NCBI GenBank assembly: GCA_948567375.1
Contig: OX419755.1
Span: 22,325,001-22,389,000, forward strand
DNA from: Lunularia cruciata
Taxonomy: Eukaryota > Streptophyta > Marchantiopsida > Lunulariales > Lunulariaceae
Direction of reading: 5' to 3'
DNA length: 64,000 bases
Part shown: positions 47,091 through 58,403 of the stretch, piece after piece
Layout of the letters: each line of letters begins with the position of its first letter
Numbering within the stretch: position 1 is the stretch's first letter
Notes under the pieces: model-generated
Database searches by the model: none
What the model was told of the DNA's origin: nothing
What the model saw: only the letters and a program-made list of their open reading frames with translations
Position numbers and translations under genes: made by a program

Positions 47091-50000
47091 TCCTATAGAA
47101 TCATTCTATAGTCTTTTCATATGTTTGACTGAGTACTAAAGTGCATTTTAATTAAGTATTAACACCTAAGAAGGACATCAATTATGAATTAGACCTATCA
47201 AGATGTCAAGTACACCCATTAAACTATTTAATTCAAAATTTCTAGATTTCAGAATAATATATGTGATTGAACCATTTGGAGACTTGTTACATTTGCATCA
47301 TCTTCTACAAGTCAACCGCGATATAAGACAACATCTCGCATCATTTTGTACATATTCAATGTATTGAATTAAATACATTAGTACATTAGAATACCAAGTT
47401 GAATTTGAGGATAGTAGATAATAGAAGCGGACTTGGTATCTAGCAAAATTTTGTAGAAATGTGTATTGATATTATATTAAGGTTTTATCTAGAGGTGCTT
47501 TTACGGTCTAGAGCCTATGCTTTGAATGTTTTTTATATTTAATTTTCTTTGTATAATTTGCACTTAATTTACTCAGGTTAGATCTACAACTTAATGTATA
47601 TGTACTTTCATGGATTTTTAAATCCGTATGTATGCATTGTATAAGCAATATTGATGGTTGATCTTTGCTTAGATTCTAAATATAATTCAATAGTATAATT
47701 TCTAAATATAATTATAAATACAATATTCATGTAAGATATTGCTATATTATATAGGATTCTTGGTCATGATAGTAGAATTTTATTTTATTTAAATTTAAAT
47801 AATCATGAAAAATCTAGAAGTATCAAGATTCTTACCAAATGATATCATTGAAATAGTTCTATCTTGATAATATTTTTATATATTCATATAAATTTACTAC
47901 TCTACTTTATATCTATTGTAGTAGAGGACATATGATAAATAGGTTTTAGGATGATTTATACTTTAAATTTAGCTCAATTGTATTTCATATACATATTATA
48001 AAAATTCAACGCTAAAATATAAATATTCATAAATTTCACTCCTATGTTAGTAATCTAATCACTCTAGGAAAATTAACCAAAATAAAACCACCACTTAAGA
48101 TAAATAAAAATTATGAAATATGAAAATTCCTTAAAAATATTGGACAAATATCATCTCATTATTTACTTGTAAATTTATTTTTAAATTAATATTATATTGT
48201 CTGTAAATTATAGAGAAATAATTTTAGAATAATTTTTAGTATTTAGTAATTTTTTATTTTTTATTTTTATATTTTTGAATATTTTTGAAAGATTCAAATG
48301 TTCTTATTAAAATAAAAATCAATTATATTATATTTTAAAATAATATGATAACGTATTAATAGCTAGTAGCAAAGATAAATATAGATTGAAGATTGATGAT
48401 ATCACATTTGTTAGACCTTAACCTTTATTAAAAATGATAATTTTATTATAAATATTTTAAAAATTGAGATATATATTAAATAAATTATGTTTTTAGAAAT
48501 AGAGGATCAGTTTATACTTTTTTTATTGTTGGATTTCTAAAGGGATTGAATTTAAAGGAGTATTAGGTGAAGAATATCAAATTTTGAAGTATTGAATTTA
48601 ATTTCTTTTCCTTTTGACACTTCAATTTATATTGACCAACTAAACTTGAAGTGGAAAATATGATGTGGTTGCTAAGTGTAATTGCTATAAGAATTTTAAA
48701 TAGCAAGTTCTAAGTAAATGCATATAATAAAAAAATAGCAAAGAATATATTTTGATATTTATAGTCATTTAAAAAGTTCAAGCAAATTTAAGATTAGGAA
48801 GGTTGGTTATGAGAAGTAACAAGATTAGCAGCAACAATAATTTACATTGGACCAATACCATGAAGCCAAAGAAGGATTAGTTCATCTTAAGTATTGGATT
48901 TTGAAGTGCAAGAATTAAGATCAGATGGTTAAATATTTCAAATGATCAAGTTACATTTAGATAGAGTTATGTGTCTAATTTTAGCTATATTTGGTTAATA
49001 GGACTTTACCTATATAGAGTCAATAAATTGACTACCTCTTTATAACACAATGGAATAGAGGATTACTCAATTCTAGAAAATGTATCTAGAATTTGGTAGA
49101 TTTGTTTATATGTTCTAAACACTCAATGCTTTTGGAATCCTAAGTCATCAAGTTACATCTTGATAAAGTAGTGTGTATAATGTTTGCTCCATGTTTATGC
49201 ATGTTGTTTGTGTATATATGTTAACGGCATAAACCTTAATTTCAACTTGATTTACTAACAAGAGATGTTAATCTTAATTCATAATTTAATTGATTTGGAC
49301 TTTAAGTGAAAGGAGGTTGCAAAACATACATTGAAAAAGATCATCAATTTTTGTATCTTATACTTGTAGATCCATCAATACTATTTCCAATCTATAGTTT
49401 ATTAACTCAATCTTTCTTTGTTGTGCTCTCTTGATTATGAGAACTCGGTGCAAAGTCTAAAACCCAATCCCATACACTCCAATGCATTAGAATCAATATG
49501 AAAAGATCTAGTACCCAAGTATTCACATTTAGGGTGCACCAAGATATAGAAGATTTACAAGATTTAATACCTGTATGGAGTTGGATTTAAAAATGATGAT
49601 TCTATTCTCAAATTATGGTGTATGTACAGATATAACTTTTTATAAGATTGTGACAAGTCACAATCAAAGATTTGGACTTCATATTGATTAGAGCTATGTT
49701 ATCAAAGACCATACTTGGTACTGTTTATGGAGTTCATTATCTAGTTCATGAACTGTTGTGCTTTAGAAGAATAAAGATATAAATATAGGTCTAGTAAAGG
49801 TCCTTATTTAATTCAAGAAGATTTAAGTTGGAAGGGATTAAAGTCCAGCATATTTAGTTTAAATCCAAGAATTCTAGAAAAAGATAAAGTGTTCAAAGGT
49901 TGAACAAATATGAGCAACTTGAATAAAAATATTTGAAATTAGTTTAGATGAATATAATAAGTTTTACTTTGAATGGAAAACACAATAACCACATTGAGTT

Positions 50001-50220
50001 TAAAAATCATATTTTAAATAAAATTAAAATAGAAAAAATATTTTATGTCTGAGACAAGAATTTTTAATTCATAAAATATTGAGGAAATATCTTATAAGAA
50101 TATTTAAAAGGTACTTAAATAACTCCTAAAAATTGAGTAGTCTAGTAAAGTAGCCGTGAACCTTTCTAAGCATTTATTGTGTTAGGGAACATTAAGAGAG
50201 TTGAATGATTAGGCTAGGAA

Positions 50221-50739
50221 TTAAATAATTGACCCTTTTAACCTAAAAATTGATACTTTCTCAAGATATATATCCTTCTCTTTGATATAAAGATAGATTG
50301 AAGAAGAGTTGAAATCATTTGATAGGCAACATAATTGGATGGAGTGAATTAATTTTGATATAAATAAATATGGTTCTCTATTTCTTACATGCACTCTTTG
50401 AATTTGATTAAGTCCATCTATTTTGTGAAGGAGATAATGAGAAAAAGGTTGTTGGAGGTTAGTCAAGTATTGTATTACACAATAATTGGGAAAACCCCAT
50501 AAGCACCTGGAATAGTCTTTATGGGAGATTAGGCTAGTTGAAGTGCATGAAATAAGTTGATAACAATTTGTAGATTGACAACCATGGCCATCTAAGAAAG
50601 AAAAAATACATCCTTTGAGAGGAACCACTTTGCTAATGATAGTAGAATGTGTTTCAGTTGGAGAATTAAAGAATATACTACGGGAGTGAAAACACCTCAT
50701 CAAAATTTTACGGAAACAAGCTGTAAAGATTACATGCAA
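50221..50739 (-). CDS. Unrecognised 172-codon open frame, minus strand
   Basis: This is the longest open frame in the AT-rich 44.8-51.3 kb stretch. The translation contains many Ser, Cys, Ile and His residues. It shows no signal peptide, membrane segment or family motif that I recognise. Such a frame is longer than expected by chance in AT-rich DNA, but there is no sign of introns, a promoter or conserved domains. It may be a relic of coding DNA or antisense of something else. I report it only as a candidate. Confidence 0.18.
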   Translation of the reverse strand: MHVIFTACFRKILMRCFHSRSIFFNSPTETHSTIISKVVPLKGCIFSFLDGHGCQSTNCYQLISCTSTSLISHKDYSRCLWGFPNYCVIQYLTNLQQPFSHYLLHKIDGLNQIQRVHVRNREPYLFISKLIHSIQLCCLSNDFNSSSIYLYIKEKDIYLEKVSIFRLKGSII

Positions 50740-51341
50740 TGGAATTGAATGATACTTATAAGTCTATCGATTGAAAAAATTTCTGAAAATTCACCAAGAA
50801 TAAGTAATACAAGAACTAGAATGAACTTTGTTATAAATCACCTCCATACACATCTATAAAATATCATAAGTTCACCCATAATTAGTTTTATGGAATCTTT
50901 ACAGAATTTTGTAAATGGCCAATTTAAACCCCTAGTATTCCATCAACACTTAAAGAGGGCAAATAGCGTTACCCTTAAATCTTATAGTCAATGGTACATG
51001 TGGTGAAGTTTAAAGCAAACCTTTTGATGAATAGCTTGGAGATATATCTTTAAAGGTATAGTTTACTCTAAATCTGTCAAAATATGTCCCTAATACCATC
51101 ACGGGTAGCTATCCTCTATCCTCTAAAAGTACACCATGTCATATGGACCGCTGTTGCATCTAGTGTAGAACCATATTCACAAGTGAGTAATGAAGATTCA
51201 GATGAGTGGACCAAACCTAGGCAAAACCTCATTGATGTAGAGAAAGTAGCTGGTGTGAGTTGGAATGCCCTAATGCACATTCAGCTAGGGTCCAAGAACC
51301 TACACCTTTGCCAGAGCAAGAGCAAAGATGTGCTCTAGTAG

Positions 51342-51764
51342 TGTAACAATATGGAGTTTAGCGACGAAGTTAGTCGGGTTTACGAAGTAGAGAATACGAC
51401 AAAATAGCCTAGCATATTCTAGAAGCTTCTAAGAAGCTTCTTGAGAAGCTTCCCAACTAGTTAACTTGCGCCCTAAGCAGGTAGCTTCTAGAAGGAAGTT
51501 TCTAGAAGCTTCTAACTAGCTTAGCTTGCACGCAAAGTAGACGGCTTCTAAAAGGAAGCTTCTTGAGAAGCTTCCTAGTTAACTTGGCTTGCACTCCAAG
51601 AAATCGGCTCAAGGAAGCTTCTTGAGAAGCTTCAAGGGTCTTGTATGCTACCTATAAATACCAAAGCCGAAGCTCATGCTAGGCATTCGGAGTTTTCCCT
51701 CATTCAAGTGTCCCAATGTGAGTTTCCATTATCCTATTTCTCTCCTCGGATTCGGTCTTTTACA
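51342..51764 (+). mobile_element. 5' LTR of element B
   Basis: 423 bp, TGTAACAATATGG...CTTTTACA. Eight GAAGCTTC octamers start at 51422, 51433, 51445, 51505, 51555, 51567, 51614 and 51626. Two perfect three-module heat-shock-element patterns lie at 51416-51430 and 51499-51513. The TATA box (TATAAATA) is at 51653-51660, so transcription should start near 51685-51695, with all modules upstream. This is the layout of an inducible promoter in U3. Confidence 0.95.
51416..51633 (+). promoter_or_regulatory. Array of heat-shock-element-like GAA/TTC modules in the 5' LTR
   Basis: The plant heat-shock factor site is an alternating series of nGAAn and nTTCn modules, three or more being strong (established knowledge). 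Here TTC-ta-GAA-gc-TTC occurs perfectly at 51417-51429 and 51500-51512. GAAgcTTC dimers are repeated at 51433, 51445, 51555, 51567, 51614 and 51626. Three dimer pairs are spaced by TTGA; two of them (51555-51574 and 51614-51633) lie in perfect 22 bp palindromes with a TG centre. The array sits 20-240 bases upstream of the TATA box. Function is inferred from pattern alone. Confidence 0.6.
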
Positions 51765-51765
51765 T

Positions 51766-51780
51766 TGGTATCAGAGCAAG
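51766..51780 (+). promoter_or_regulatory. Primer-binding site of element B (tRNA-iMet)
   Basis: TGGTATCAGAGC, one base after the 5' LTR, is a perfect complement to the 3' end of plant initiator tRNA-Met. Confidence 0.95.
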
Positions 51781-52035
51781 AATGGGATGGATGGAATTTA
51801 TGGACCACCAAATCCACTTTTGCCAAACCGTTGGGACTTTCATGTCCAGATATTACCAAAGTATTGTTTCACACAATTTGTCACCTTGCGCTTTGTGCAG
51901 GATTTTCTACATATGATCACCGTGTTAGAGGAACCCTTGATACTTCCAATTGTAACTTATGGAGAACGGTGGATATGTTGTATCTATGTGTTAATCAACT
52001 AGATAAATTGAGGGTAGTGGAATAGAGTAGTAGCG

Positions 52036-52941
52036 ATGGCGGCAATACTAGATGTTATCCTTGCAATGCAATAACAAATCAAGCATCTTACTCGATTGTT
52101 GGATGAACGAGACCAACAATGATAAGAACAGATAGACAGAGCGCCAATTCGAGATGGAGAAGATTGCATTCGATTTCTGAAACCCAAGGTGTTTGAAGGC
52201 AAGAATCTTCTAGGCACAGTGGAGAATTTTGTGTTTGACAGTGAACGTTACTTTAAAGCCACAAATCTTCAAGACAAGCGGAAACAAATTCTCTTGGCTT
52301 CTAGCCAATTGGATGGCGTGAAAAAACTTTGGTGGCGATTCCGAGTAAAAAGGGCTGAACGACAAATTGTTATACCAATTTTGACATGGGCAGAATTCAA
52401 AGATGCAATACTTGGTCGATTTCAAACTTTAAATGCCACCCAAGCCGCACAAGATAAATTGGTGGAGTTGAGGAAGATTGGCTCAATGAGAGGCTACATC
52501 ACACAATTTTAGAACATCATCATGCAAATTCTAGATATCCAAGAAGGTGAAGTTCTGGATCGATTTGTGCGAGGATTGAAGTCACGAACCAAATTGGAGG
52601 TGACTATGCGGGAGCCACAAAATGTAAAAGAAGCCATGCAATTGGCTGAGCGTTTTGATTCCTTGGTTGCAACAACTTGGTCTTGACCTCAACCTACACA
52701 AGGCCAACTAGTACACTACGCACGAGTGGAAGAACGGGTACCAATGGAGATTGATGCTATCCAACGAAGACCACTTGGCACAGCAGATAAAGAAAGATTA
52801 CAACAAAATAGAGGTTGCTTTTATTGTTGCCAAGTTGGACATTGCATTGCTGAATGTCCACTTAGGAATGGACAACCTCGACAAGTTGCCCAGATGGAGT
52901 TTGTGGAACAGAATGATCAAGGAAATGAAGAATCCCAATAG
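52036..52941 (+). pseudogene. Element B gag, in-frame stops only
   Basis: ATG at 52036 opens a frame that stays in register to 52941 (about 300 codons), interrupted by stops near 52072, 52120, 52510 and 52684. Most of these are single C-to-T changes from CAA, CAG or CGA. The retrotransposon gag core lies at about 52190-52680 (WAEFKDAILGRFQ, LDRFVRGLK). A complete CCHC zinc knuckle (C-FY-C-CQVG-H-CIAE-C) at about 52816-52860 would bind element RNA. It is followed by an acidic end. Confidence 0.9.
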
Positions 52942-52967
52942 GAGATTTCAAGCCACCTACTGGGAGC

Positions 52968-53306
52968 TTGATTAGTTCCAATGGGATTGAAGGCTTGACC
53001 TATGCAAGTTTGCTTCACTTGCAAGGTATGATATCTAATCGGGGTTGTAGGATTTTGGTTGATTCTGGAAGTTCAGAGAAATGTATGTTTATGCAAGTAG
53101 CAAAGGAATTGGGTATTCCTATCAAGCCAGTGTTTGGAAGTAGTTTGATGATGGCGGATGGTAGAAAGGGTTTTGCATTCTGCACCTCACATCCTGTTAC
53201 CTTCAAGATTGGGAAGGAGTATTTGGAGTGTATGAGGTTTGTAGTGGCACCTCTACACTATGGTATCATTCTGGGTCTACCTTGGCTTGAACGTCATAAG
53301 GTTTAA
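52968..53306 (+). pseudogene. Element B aspartic protease domain
   Basis: 112-codon open segment with the retropepsin active site ILVDSGSSEK near 53055, the Y-G-I-I-L-G-L-P-W-L motif at the end, and the D-S-G triplet intact. It lies in a different frame from both gag and reverse transcriptase, so frameshifts now separate the parts of the former polyprotein. Confidence 0.88.
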
Positions 53307-53400
53307 TTTGATTGGACCCGATGAAAAATTCAAGTACAAGACCAAGGTAGAAATTTCCGATTGGGTTGTCTGGCACCTTTGAGTAAGACGCCTAAGAATA

Positions 53401-53567
53401 GTCAATCCCAAGATGGGAAGTTTGTCAAGAAGGTAGCCATAAAGCAAATCTGGAAGGGAGATGAGTCCCAAGATGGGAAGTTTGCCAAGAAGGCAACCAT
53501 GGAGCAAGCTTGGAAGAGAGATGAGTCCCTGGCAGGGAAGTTTGTTAATGAAGCGGCCATAAGTAAG
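53401..53567 (+). repeat. 60 bp tandem repeat in the protease-RT linker (2.8 copies)
   Basis: Units 53401-53460, 53461-53520 and 53521-53567 have an exact 60-base period, so the encoded 20-residue unit stays in frame: S-Q-D-G-K-F-(V/A)-K-K-x-(A/T)... ending W-K-x-D-E. The region between protease and reverse transcriptase is normally an unstructured linker. The repeats would encode a Lys/Asp/Gly-rich spacer. Confidence 0.92.
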
Positions 53568-53656
53568 CTTTAGAGGAAGATAAGTCTGTATTCACGGTGT
53601 GGATCAAGCTGATTGCACAAGAACAATATGAGAAGGGCTAAGAGCCTCATCAAGCA

Positions 53657-56245
53657 ATGGTTGATCGGATAGTTCAGGAGTTTGCAGATGTGTTTCCGGA
53701 TGATCTGCCAAAGGGATTACCCTCCGATCAAGGTATGCCCTTCAGGATCGAGTTATTGCCAGGGAGTACTCTAGTGAGTAGACCAATCTATCGGCTCTCA
53801 CCAAAGGAGTTGGAGGAGTTGCAAACAACACTTAAAAAGTTGTTAGAGAAGGATTTCATACGACATAGAACCTCTCCTTGGGAAGCACCGGTACTATTTG
53901 TTCCAAAGAAGGATGGAGGACTTCGTTTTTGTATTGATTACCATGGACTCAATAAGCAAACCATTAAGAATGCATATCTCTTGCCTCAGATTGATGACGT
54001 GCTTGATCAACTAAGTGGAGCACGCTACTTTTCCAAGCTGGATCTTTGTAGCGGCTATTGGCAAATTCCTATTGAAGGAAAGGACGTGCAAAAGACTGCC
54101 TTTTGCACAAGGTATGGACATTTTGAGTGGAGAGTTCTACCTTTTGGACTCACTAATGCTCCAGTAGTCTTCATGGATCAAATGCATCGGGTGTTGGAGG
54201 GACTATTGGATTGGTCCGTGGTGGTGTTCTTAGATGATATCTTAATCTATAGTAGGATAAAGGTAGAACACGTGAATCATGTGCGAGAAGTCCTAAGACG
54301 ACTACAACAATGGAAATTTTACTACAAGAAGTCAAAGTGTGCTTTTTGGCAAAAGGAGGTTACCTTCTTGGATCATAAGATCTCATCAGAGGGGATCAAG
54401 ATGGAAGAAGAGAAGATCAAGGCCATTATTGATTGGCCTACCCCAAAGGATGCTATAGAAGTATGAGCATTCAATGGAGTGGCCAATTTTTACCAATGGT
54501 TCATCCACTATTATGCTCACGTGGCTGCACCATTGACTGACCTCTTGGGAAAGAACTTGGGCTTCCAGTGGAGCACCAAGCATGAAGAAGCATTCCATAA
54601 GTTAAAGCATATGGTGTCTTCAAGACCCATTCTTCAACCATATGATCCTCAACTACCTTGTGTGGTTGATTTGATGCTTCTAACTTTGCAATTGGAGTTG
54701 CGTTGCAACAAGAATTTCTAGATGGACTACATCCTATTGCCTTTGTGTCTTGCCGACTAAATACAGCTGAAAGAAATTACTCTGCTCAAGATCAAGAACA
54801 ACTTGCAATGGTATATGCCACCAAGGTATGGAGGCATTATCTCTTGGGGAAACAAGTGATCATGCAAACTGATCACAAGCCATTGTTGTAGACCTTACAC
54901 TTGGAGCACATGAAGAGTCGGCATCATCGATGGGAAGAGCAACTCCAATTGTTTGACATCAAACTTGAGTACAAACTAGGTCGGTTCCATATCATCCTTG
55001 ATGCTCTATCACGAAAACCTGATTTGAAGGCTCTTCCTCTCATCACGGCGGCAATTACAACGGTGTCCATTGACCCTAAGGTCCATAATGAGTTTCAATC
55101 AGCTCTACAACAAGATCCCTTCTTCCAAATGGTACACGGTCGTCTGACAACATGCGACAAGGAGTACAACACCTTCTCCTTCATGGAAGGCCTTTTATTC
55201 CATGCATACCAGATCTTTGTTCTAGCCAAAGGTGATCTTCGACTTGTGCGCCTTTGAGAAGCCCATGATTTACCAATAGCTGGTCACATGGGAGTGGACA
55301 AGACCTTAGGCACCCTCCAATGCTAATGGTGGTGGCCCAACATGACATGAGATGTTCGAGACTTTGTCCGATCATGTGAGAGTTGCCAACATAACAAGGC
55401 CAACAAACAGAAGCCGAGTGCACTCCTTCAACCACTCGCCATTCCATCCGCTCGCTGGGAGCATGTGATCTTGGATCTCATCACATCCTTGCCAAAGACA
55501 AAACAAGGACACACCGCAATGGTGGTGTTTGTGGATAAGCTTAGTAAGCAAATCCACTTGGCACCAACCTGTGATACCATGGATGCTCTAACCTTAGCGC
55601 AAATCTACTTTGACAATGTCTTCAAGCATCATGGGATGCCATGTGTACTCATCTCCGACTGTGATCCTCAATTTATTGGGAAGTTTTGGCAAGCACTCTT
55701 CTAGATACTGAGCACCAAGCTTGCTTTGTCCACAATCTATCATCCTCAAACTGATGGACAAACCAAACGTGCAAATTGTACATTGGAGGATATGTTGCGG
55801 GCCTTTGTCAATGTCCACCATACCAACTGGGATGAATGTCTTGCAGCTACAGAATTTGCCTACAACAATTCCAAACTGGCAAGCACCAGATTTTCTCCCT
55901 CCTTTCTCAATTTTGGCCAAGATCTGCTTGTTCCAGATTCTCTTCTTGCTCTCCCTCCCTCTCAGGTTCCTCATACTTCAACATTCTTGACCACTATATC
56001 CCAATCTCTCCAACAAGCCAAGTCTCACCTCCTTGTTGCTCAGAATCACCAAAAACAATATGCAGATCACCATCGTCGTGATCTCACCTTTGAAGTTGGG
56101 GATAAAGGCATGCTATCCTCTAGTAACCTCCCTCTCCCACTTGATACCCAAGTTCGTAAACTTGCTCCTAATTGGATAGGCCCCTTTGATATCACCCACA
56201 TTGTCTCTCCGGTTGCTTATCAACTTGCCTTGCCTTGCCTTGCCA
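53657..56245 (+). pseudogene. Element B pol: reverse transcriptase, RNase H, integrase
   Basis: Reverse transcriptase (53657-54466, 269 codons open) is intact at the motif level: LLEKDFIRHRTSPW, VPKKDGGLRFCIDY, FSKLDLCSGYWQI, LPFGLTNAP and the catalytic F-L-D-D near 54223. RNase H follows (54479-54895) and switches frame near 54672. Integrase (about 55255-56240) has a complete H-H-C-C zinc site (EAHDL..H.., SCESCQ), then core residues D (LDLI), D (SDCDPQF), and Lys in place of the catalytic Glu (GQTKRANC). Stops at 54464, about 54890, 55255, 55702 and a few others interrupt it; most look like C-to-T changes. Confidence 0.93.
56224..56243 (+). repeat. (CTTGC)4 microsatellite causing a frameshift before the chromodomain
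   Basis: Four copies of CTTGC lie at the junction where the frame changes from that of integrase to that of the chromodomain. One extra 5-base unit shifts the frame by exactly the observed amount. Confidence 0.85.
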
Positions 56246-56246
56246 C

Positions 56247-56570
56247 ATGCGTATCCATCCTGTCTTTCATGTTTCCAAGTTGAAACCCTTTGTTCCTAAC
56301 CCCTCTTCCTTTTCCTCTTGAGGCCAACCTCCTCCTCTACCTGTCCCTATCAATGATCATGAGGAGTATGAAGTTGATCGTATCCTTGCACGTCGCCATA
56401 TTCAACGAGGCCGTTGCCAACATACGAAGTACAAGGTCCTTTGGAAAGGGTATCTCCTTCATGATGCCACATGGGAACCTCTTTCCCACCTCCAAAATGC
56501 ACAAACAGCCATCAAGGAATTCAAAGCTTCATTGGCAACAAGGACGTCACCAACTAGCGGCGGGGGAATA
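56247..56570 (+). pseudogene. Element B chromodomain and C-terminus
   Basis: Frame 3 relative to the window start. It reads MRIHPVFHVSKLKPF, a stop (TGA near 56319), then a chromodomain at about 56364-56530 (EYEVDRILARR, KYKVLWKGY, T-W-E-P-L) with the aromatic cage positions largely kept. In chromoviruses this domain binds histone marks and guides integration (family knowledge). The same frame would continue into the 3' LTR. No separate envelope gene is present. Confidence 0.88.
56557..56570 (+). other. Polypurine tract of element B
   Basis: GCGGCGGGGGAATA directly before the 3' LTR. One C interrupts an otherwise purine run. Confidence 0.75.
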
Positions 56571-56992
56571 TGTAACAATATGGAGTTAGCGACAAAGTTA
56601 GTCGGGCTTACAAAGTCGAGAATACGACAAAATAGCCTAGCATATTCTAGAAGCATCTAAGAAGCTTCTTGGGAAGCTTCCCAACTAGTTAACTTACGCC
56701 CTAAGCAGGTAGCTTCTAGAAGGAAGTTTCTAGAAGCTTCCAACTAGCTTAGCTTGCATGCCAAGTAGACAGATTCTAGAAGGAAGCTTCTTGAGAAGCT
56801 TCCTAAATAACTTGGCTTGCACTCCAAGAAAGCGGCTCAAGGAAGCTTCTTGAGAAGCTTCAAGGGTCTTGTATGCTACCTATAAATACCAAAGCCGAAG
56901 CTCATGCTAGGCATTCAGAGTTTTCCCTCATTCAAGTGTCCCAATGTGAGTTTCCATTATCCTATTTCTCTCCTCGGATTCGGTCTTTTACA
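56571..56992 (+). mobile_element. 3' LTR of element B
   Basis: 422 bp, TGTAACAATATGG...CTTTTACA. It has seven GAAGCTTC octamers (56661, 56673, 56733, 56783, 56795, 56842, 56854). The first triple module of the 5' LTR is disrupted here (TTCtaGAAgcATC), but the second is intact at 56728-56740. The TATA box TATAAATA is at about 56881. Confidence 0.95.
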
Positions 56993-58250
56993 AGTAGCTT
57001 GAGGAATGGATGAGTCAACTAAGAGAGAATGTAGCGTATTCTCACACTATTGCTCATCAAGGAAGACTGTAAACCTCTAGTCCAATCTGATGATAGTGAA
57101 GCAAAAGATCCAAAACTAAAATCTTTTGCCTTCCATCTCTTGTATAAAGATATGATGGATGAATTCTTTGGATAAACTCATCCCTCCCAAATTGCAAAGC
57201 CTAGATACTTCCTCTCTCAAAGTCATCCTCCTCTCTTGAAGCCCACTAAATTCCTTGAAAGTTCTTCTAAAATGAAGTGGGTGTGAGAGATAATCTGAAA
57301 CTTGCAATCTCCATGAAGTAATATCCATATCACCTATCCATACATAAGGCTGATCCATAGGCTCCATATCACCTATCCATATATAAGGCTCATCCAATAG
57401 GAGTGAAGCTTGTTTGGGTTGTCTCTGAATGAATCTTTCAAACTCCCATGTGTATGGTAGATGCATGAGTATGAGTCTTCATAGTGGAAGTGGCACTCAT
57501 TGTACAATCAGTATGAGTCCACAAATGAGTGATCCTCTCTAGATCTATCTAAGTCCCCATATGCATCACCAAATTTGTGAGATGTCTCCTATACTCATCA
57601 TGAAGGAAGGTCCTCACATCCTCATAAGCCCACTCTAGCTCAATCCTCACCTTCTTGAGAGTGCTCCTTGTCTCCACAAGCTCATCCTATGTTCTCTCTA
57701 GTGTCTTTAGACTAGATGTAAATGCTCTACTAGAAAAAATTATCCTAAACCAAATATCCTCACATATCACCAATCTGTTTGTCAAAAACCTATCTAACCT
57801 GGCCAATCTTTCTACCCTAGTACTCTCCTCAATCCTAAAACTCATATCCTTCTTTATCACTTATAGGTCTAACTCTATCATTCTTTGTGCTCTAGTACTC
57901 TTACCAATCCTATTTCCCCTCCTTCTTTATCACTAGACTATCTATATGCACTAGCCTATCTATATGCACTAGTACTCTCTTCATTCCTAAAATGCATCTC
58001 CTTCTCTAGAAGTAGCCTATTTAACTCTACCAATCTCTCTACTCTAATACGTTCCAAACTAAAAGAACTGCCAAGCTCTGCATCACTCCCTAACCTATCA
58101 CAAGAATCCCCTATCCTCACTCCATGTGTATGCAACTCACCCTCTACTCCCACATCCTCTAGAGTATAAACATGGAGATTCATTGCTCCACCATCAAAGC
58201 CAAGGTCAATATGAGGAGGAGAGACTCAATACTCCACCAGCAATACTAGA
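56993..58250 (-). pseudogene. Degenerate coiled-coil coding remnant, minus strand
   Basis: Minus-strand frames at 57956-58183 (75 codons) and 57116-57466 (116 codons) give Glu/Leu/Arg-rich peptides with heptad spacing (VERLVELNRLLLEKEM; LQERRMTLREEVSRL). Between them the frame is broken by many stops. The second piece contains a short duplicated motif (P-Y-[IV]-W-I-G-D-M twice). No family is recognised. It resembles in kind the coiled-coil remnants at 4440-7310 and 8081. Confidence 0.4.
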
Positions 58251-58403
58251 TACCACATAGGGATGGTGATTAGTGAATAAAATTTTCCAATTACAAATTG
58301 ATACCTTTAACAATATCAAACCAAGTATGATTTAAATACACAAATTAGTCACAATATCAAACAAAATATGAATTAAACTTAATGTACTTAAGGTAAAAGC
58401 TCC

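Larger units (their letters stand above)
44851..51336. other. AT-rich intergenic DNA
   Basis: About 6.5 kb, strongly AT-rich, with simple repeats (for example (AAAT)n near 46545) and the repeats listed separately. No transposon domain, tRNA or other RNA gene is recognisable. The last part (51084-51336) has an 84-codon open frame with no recognisable domain; element B is inserted at its end. Confidence 0.5.
51342..56992 (+). mobile_element. Element B: full-length Ty3/gypsy chromovirus with HSE-rich LTRs
   Basis: A 5.65 kb LTR retrotransposon flanked by a perfect 5 bp duplication (AGTAG at 51337-51341 and 56993-56997). The LTRs (423 and 422 bp) differ by about 17 substitutions and one indel by eye, roughly 4%, so it inserted more recently than element A. 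Internal order is tRNA-Met primer site, gag with an intact zinc knuckle, protease, reverse transcriptase, RNase H, integrase, chromodomain, polypurine tract. Premature stops and two or more frameshifts make it non-autonomous now. A minus-strand solo LTR of the same family lies at 33205-33615. Confidence 0.96.
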
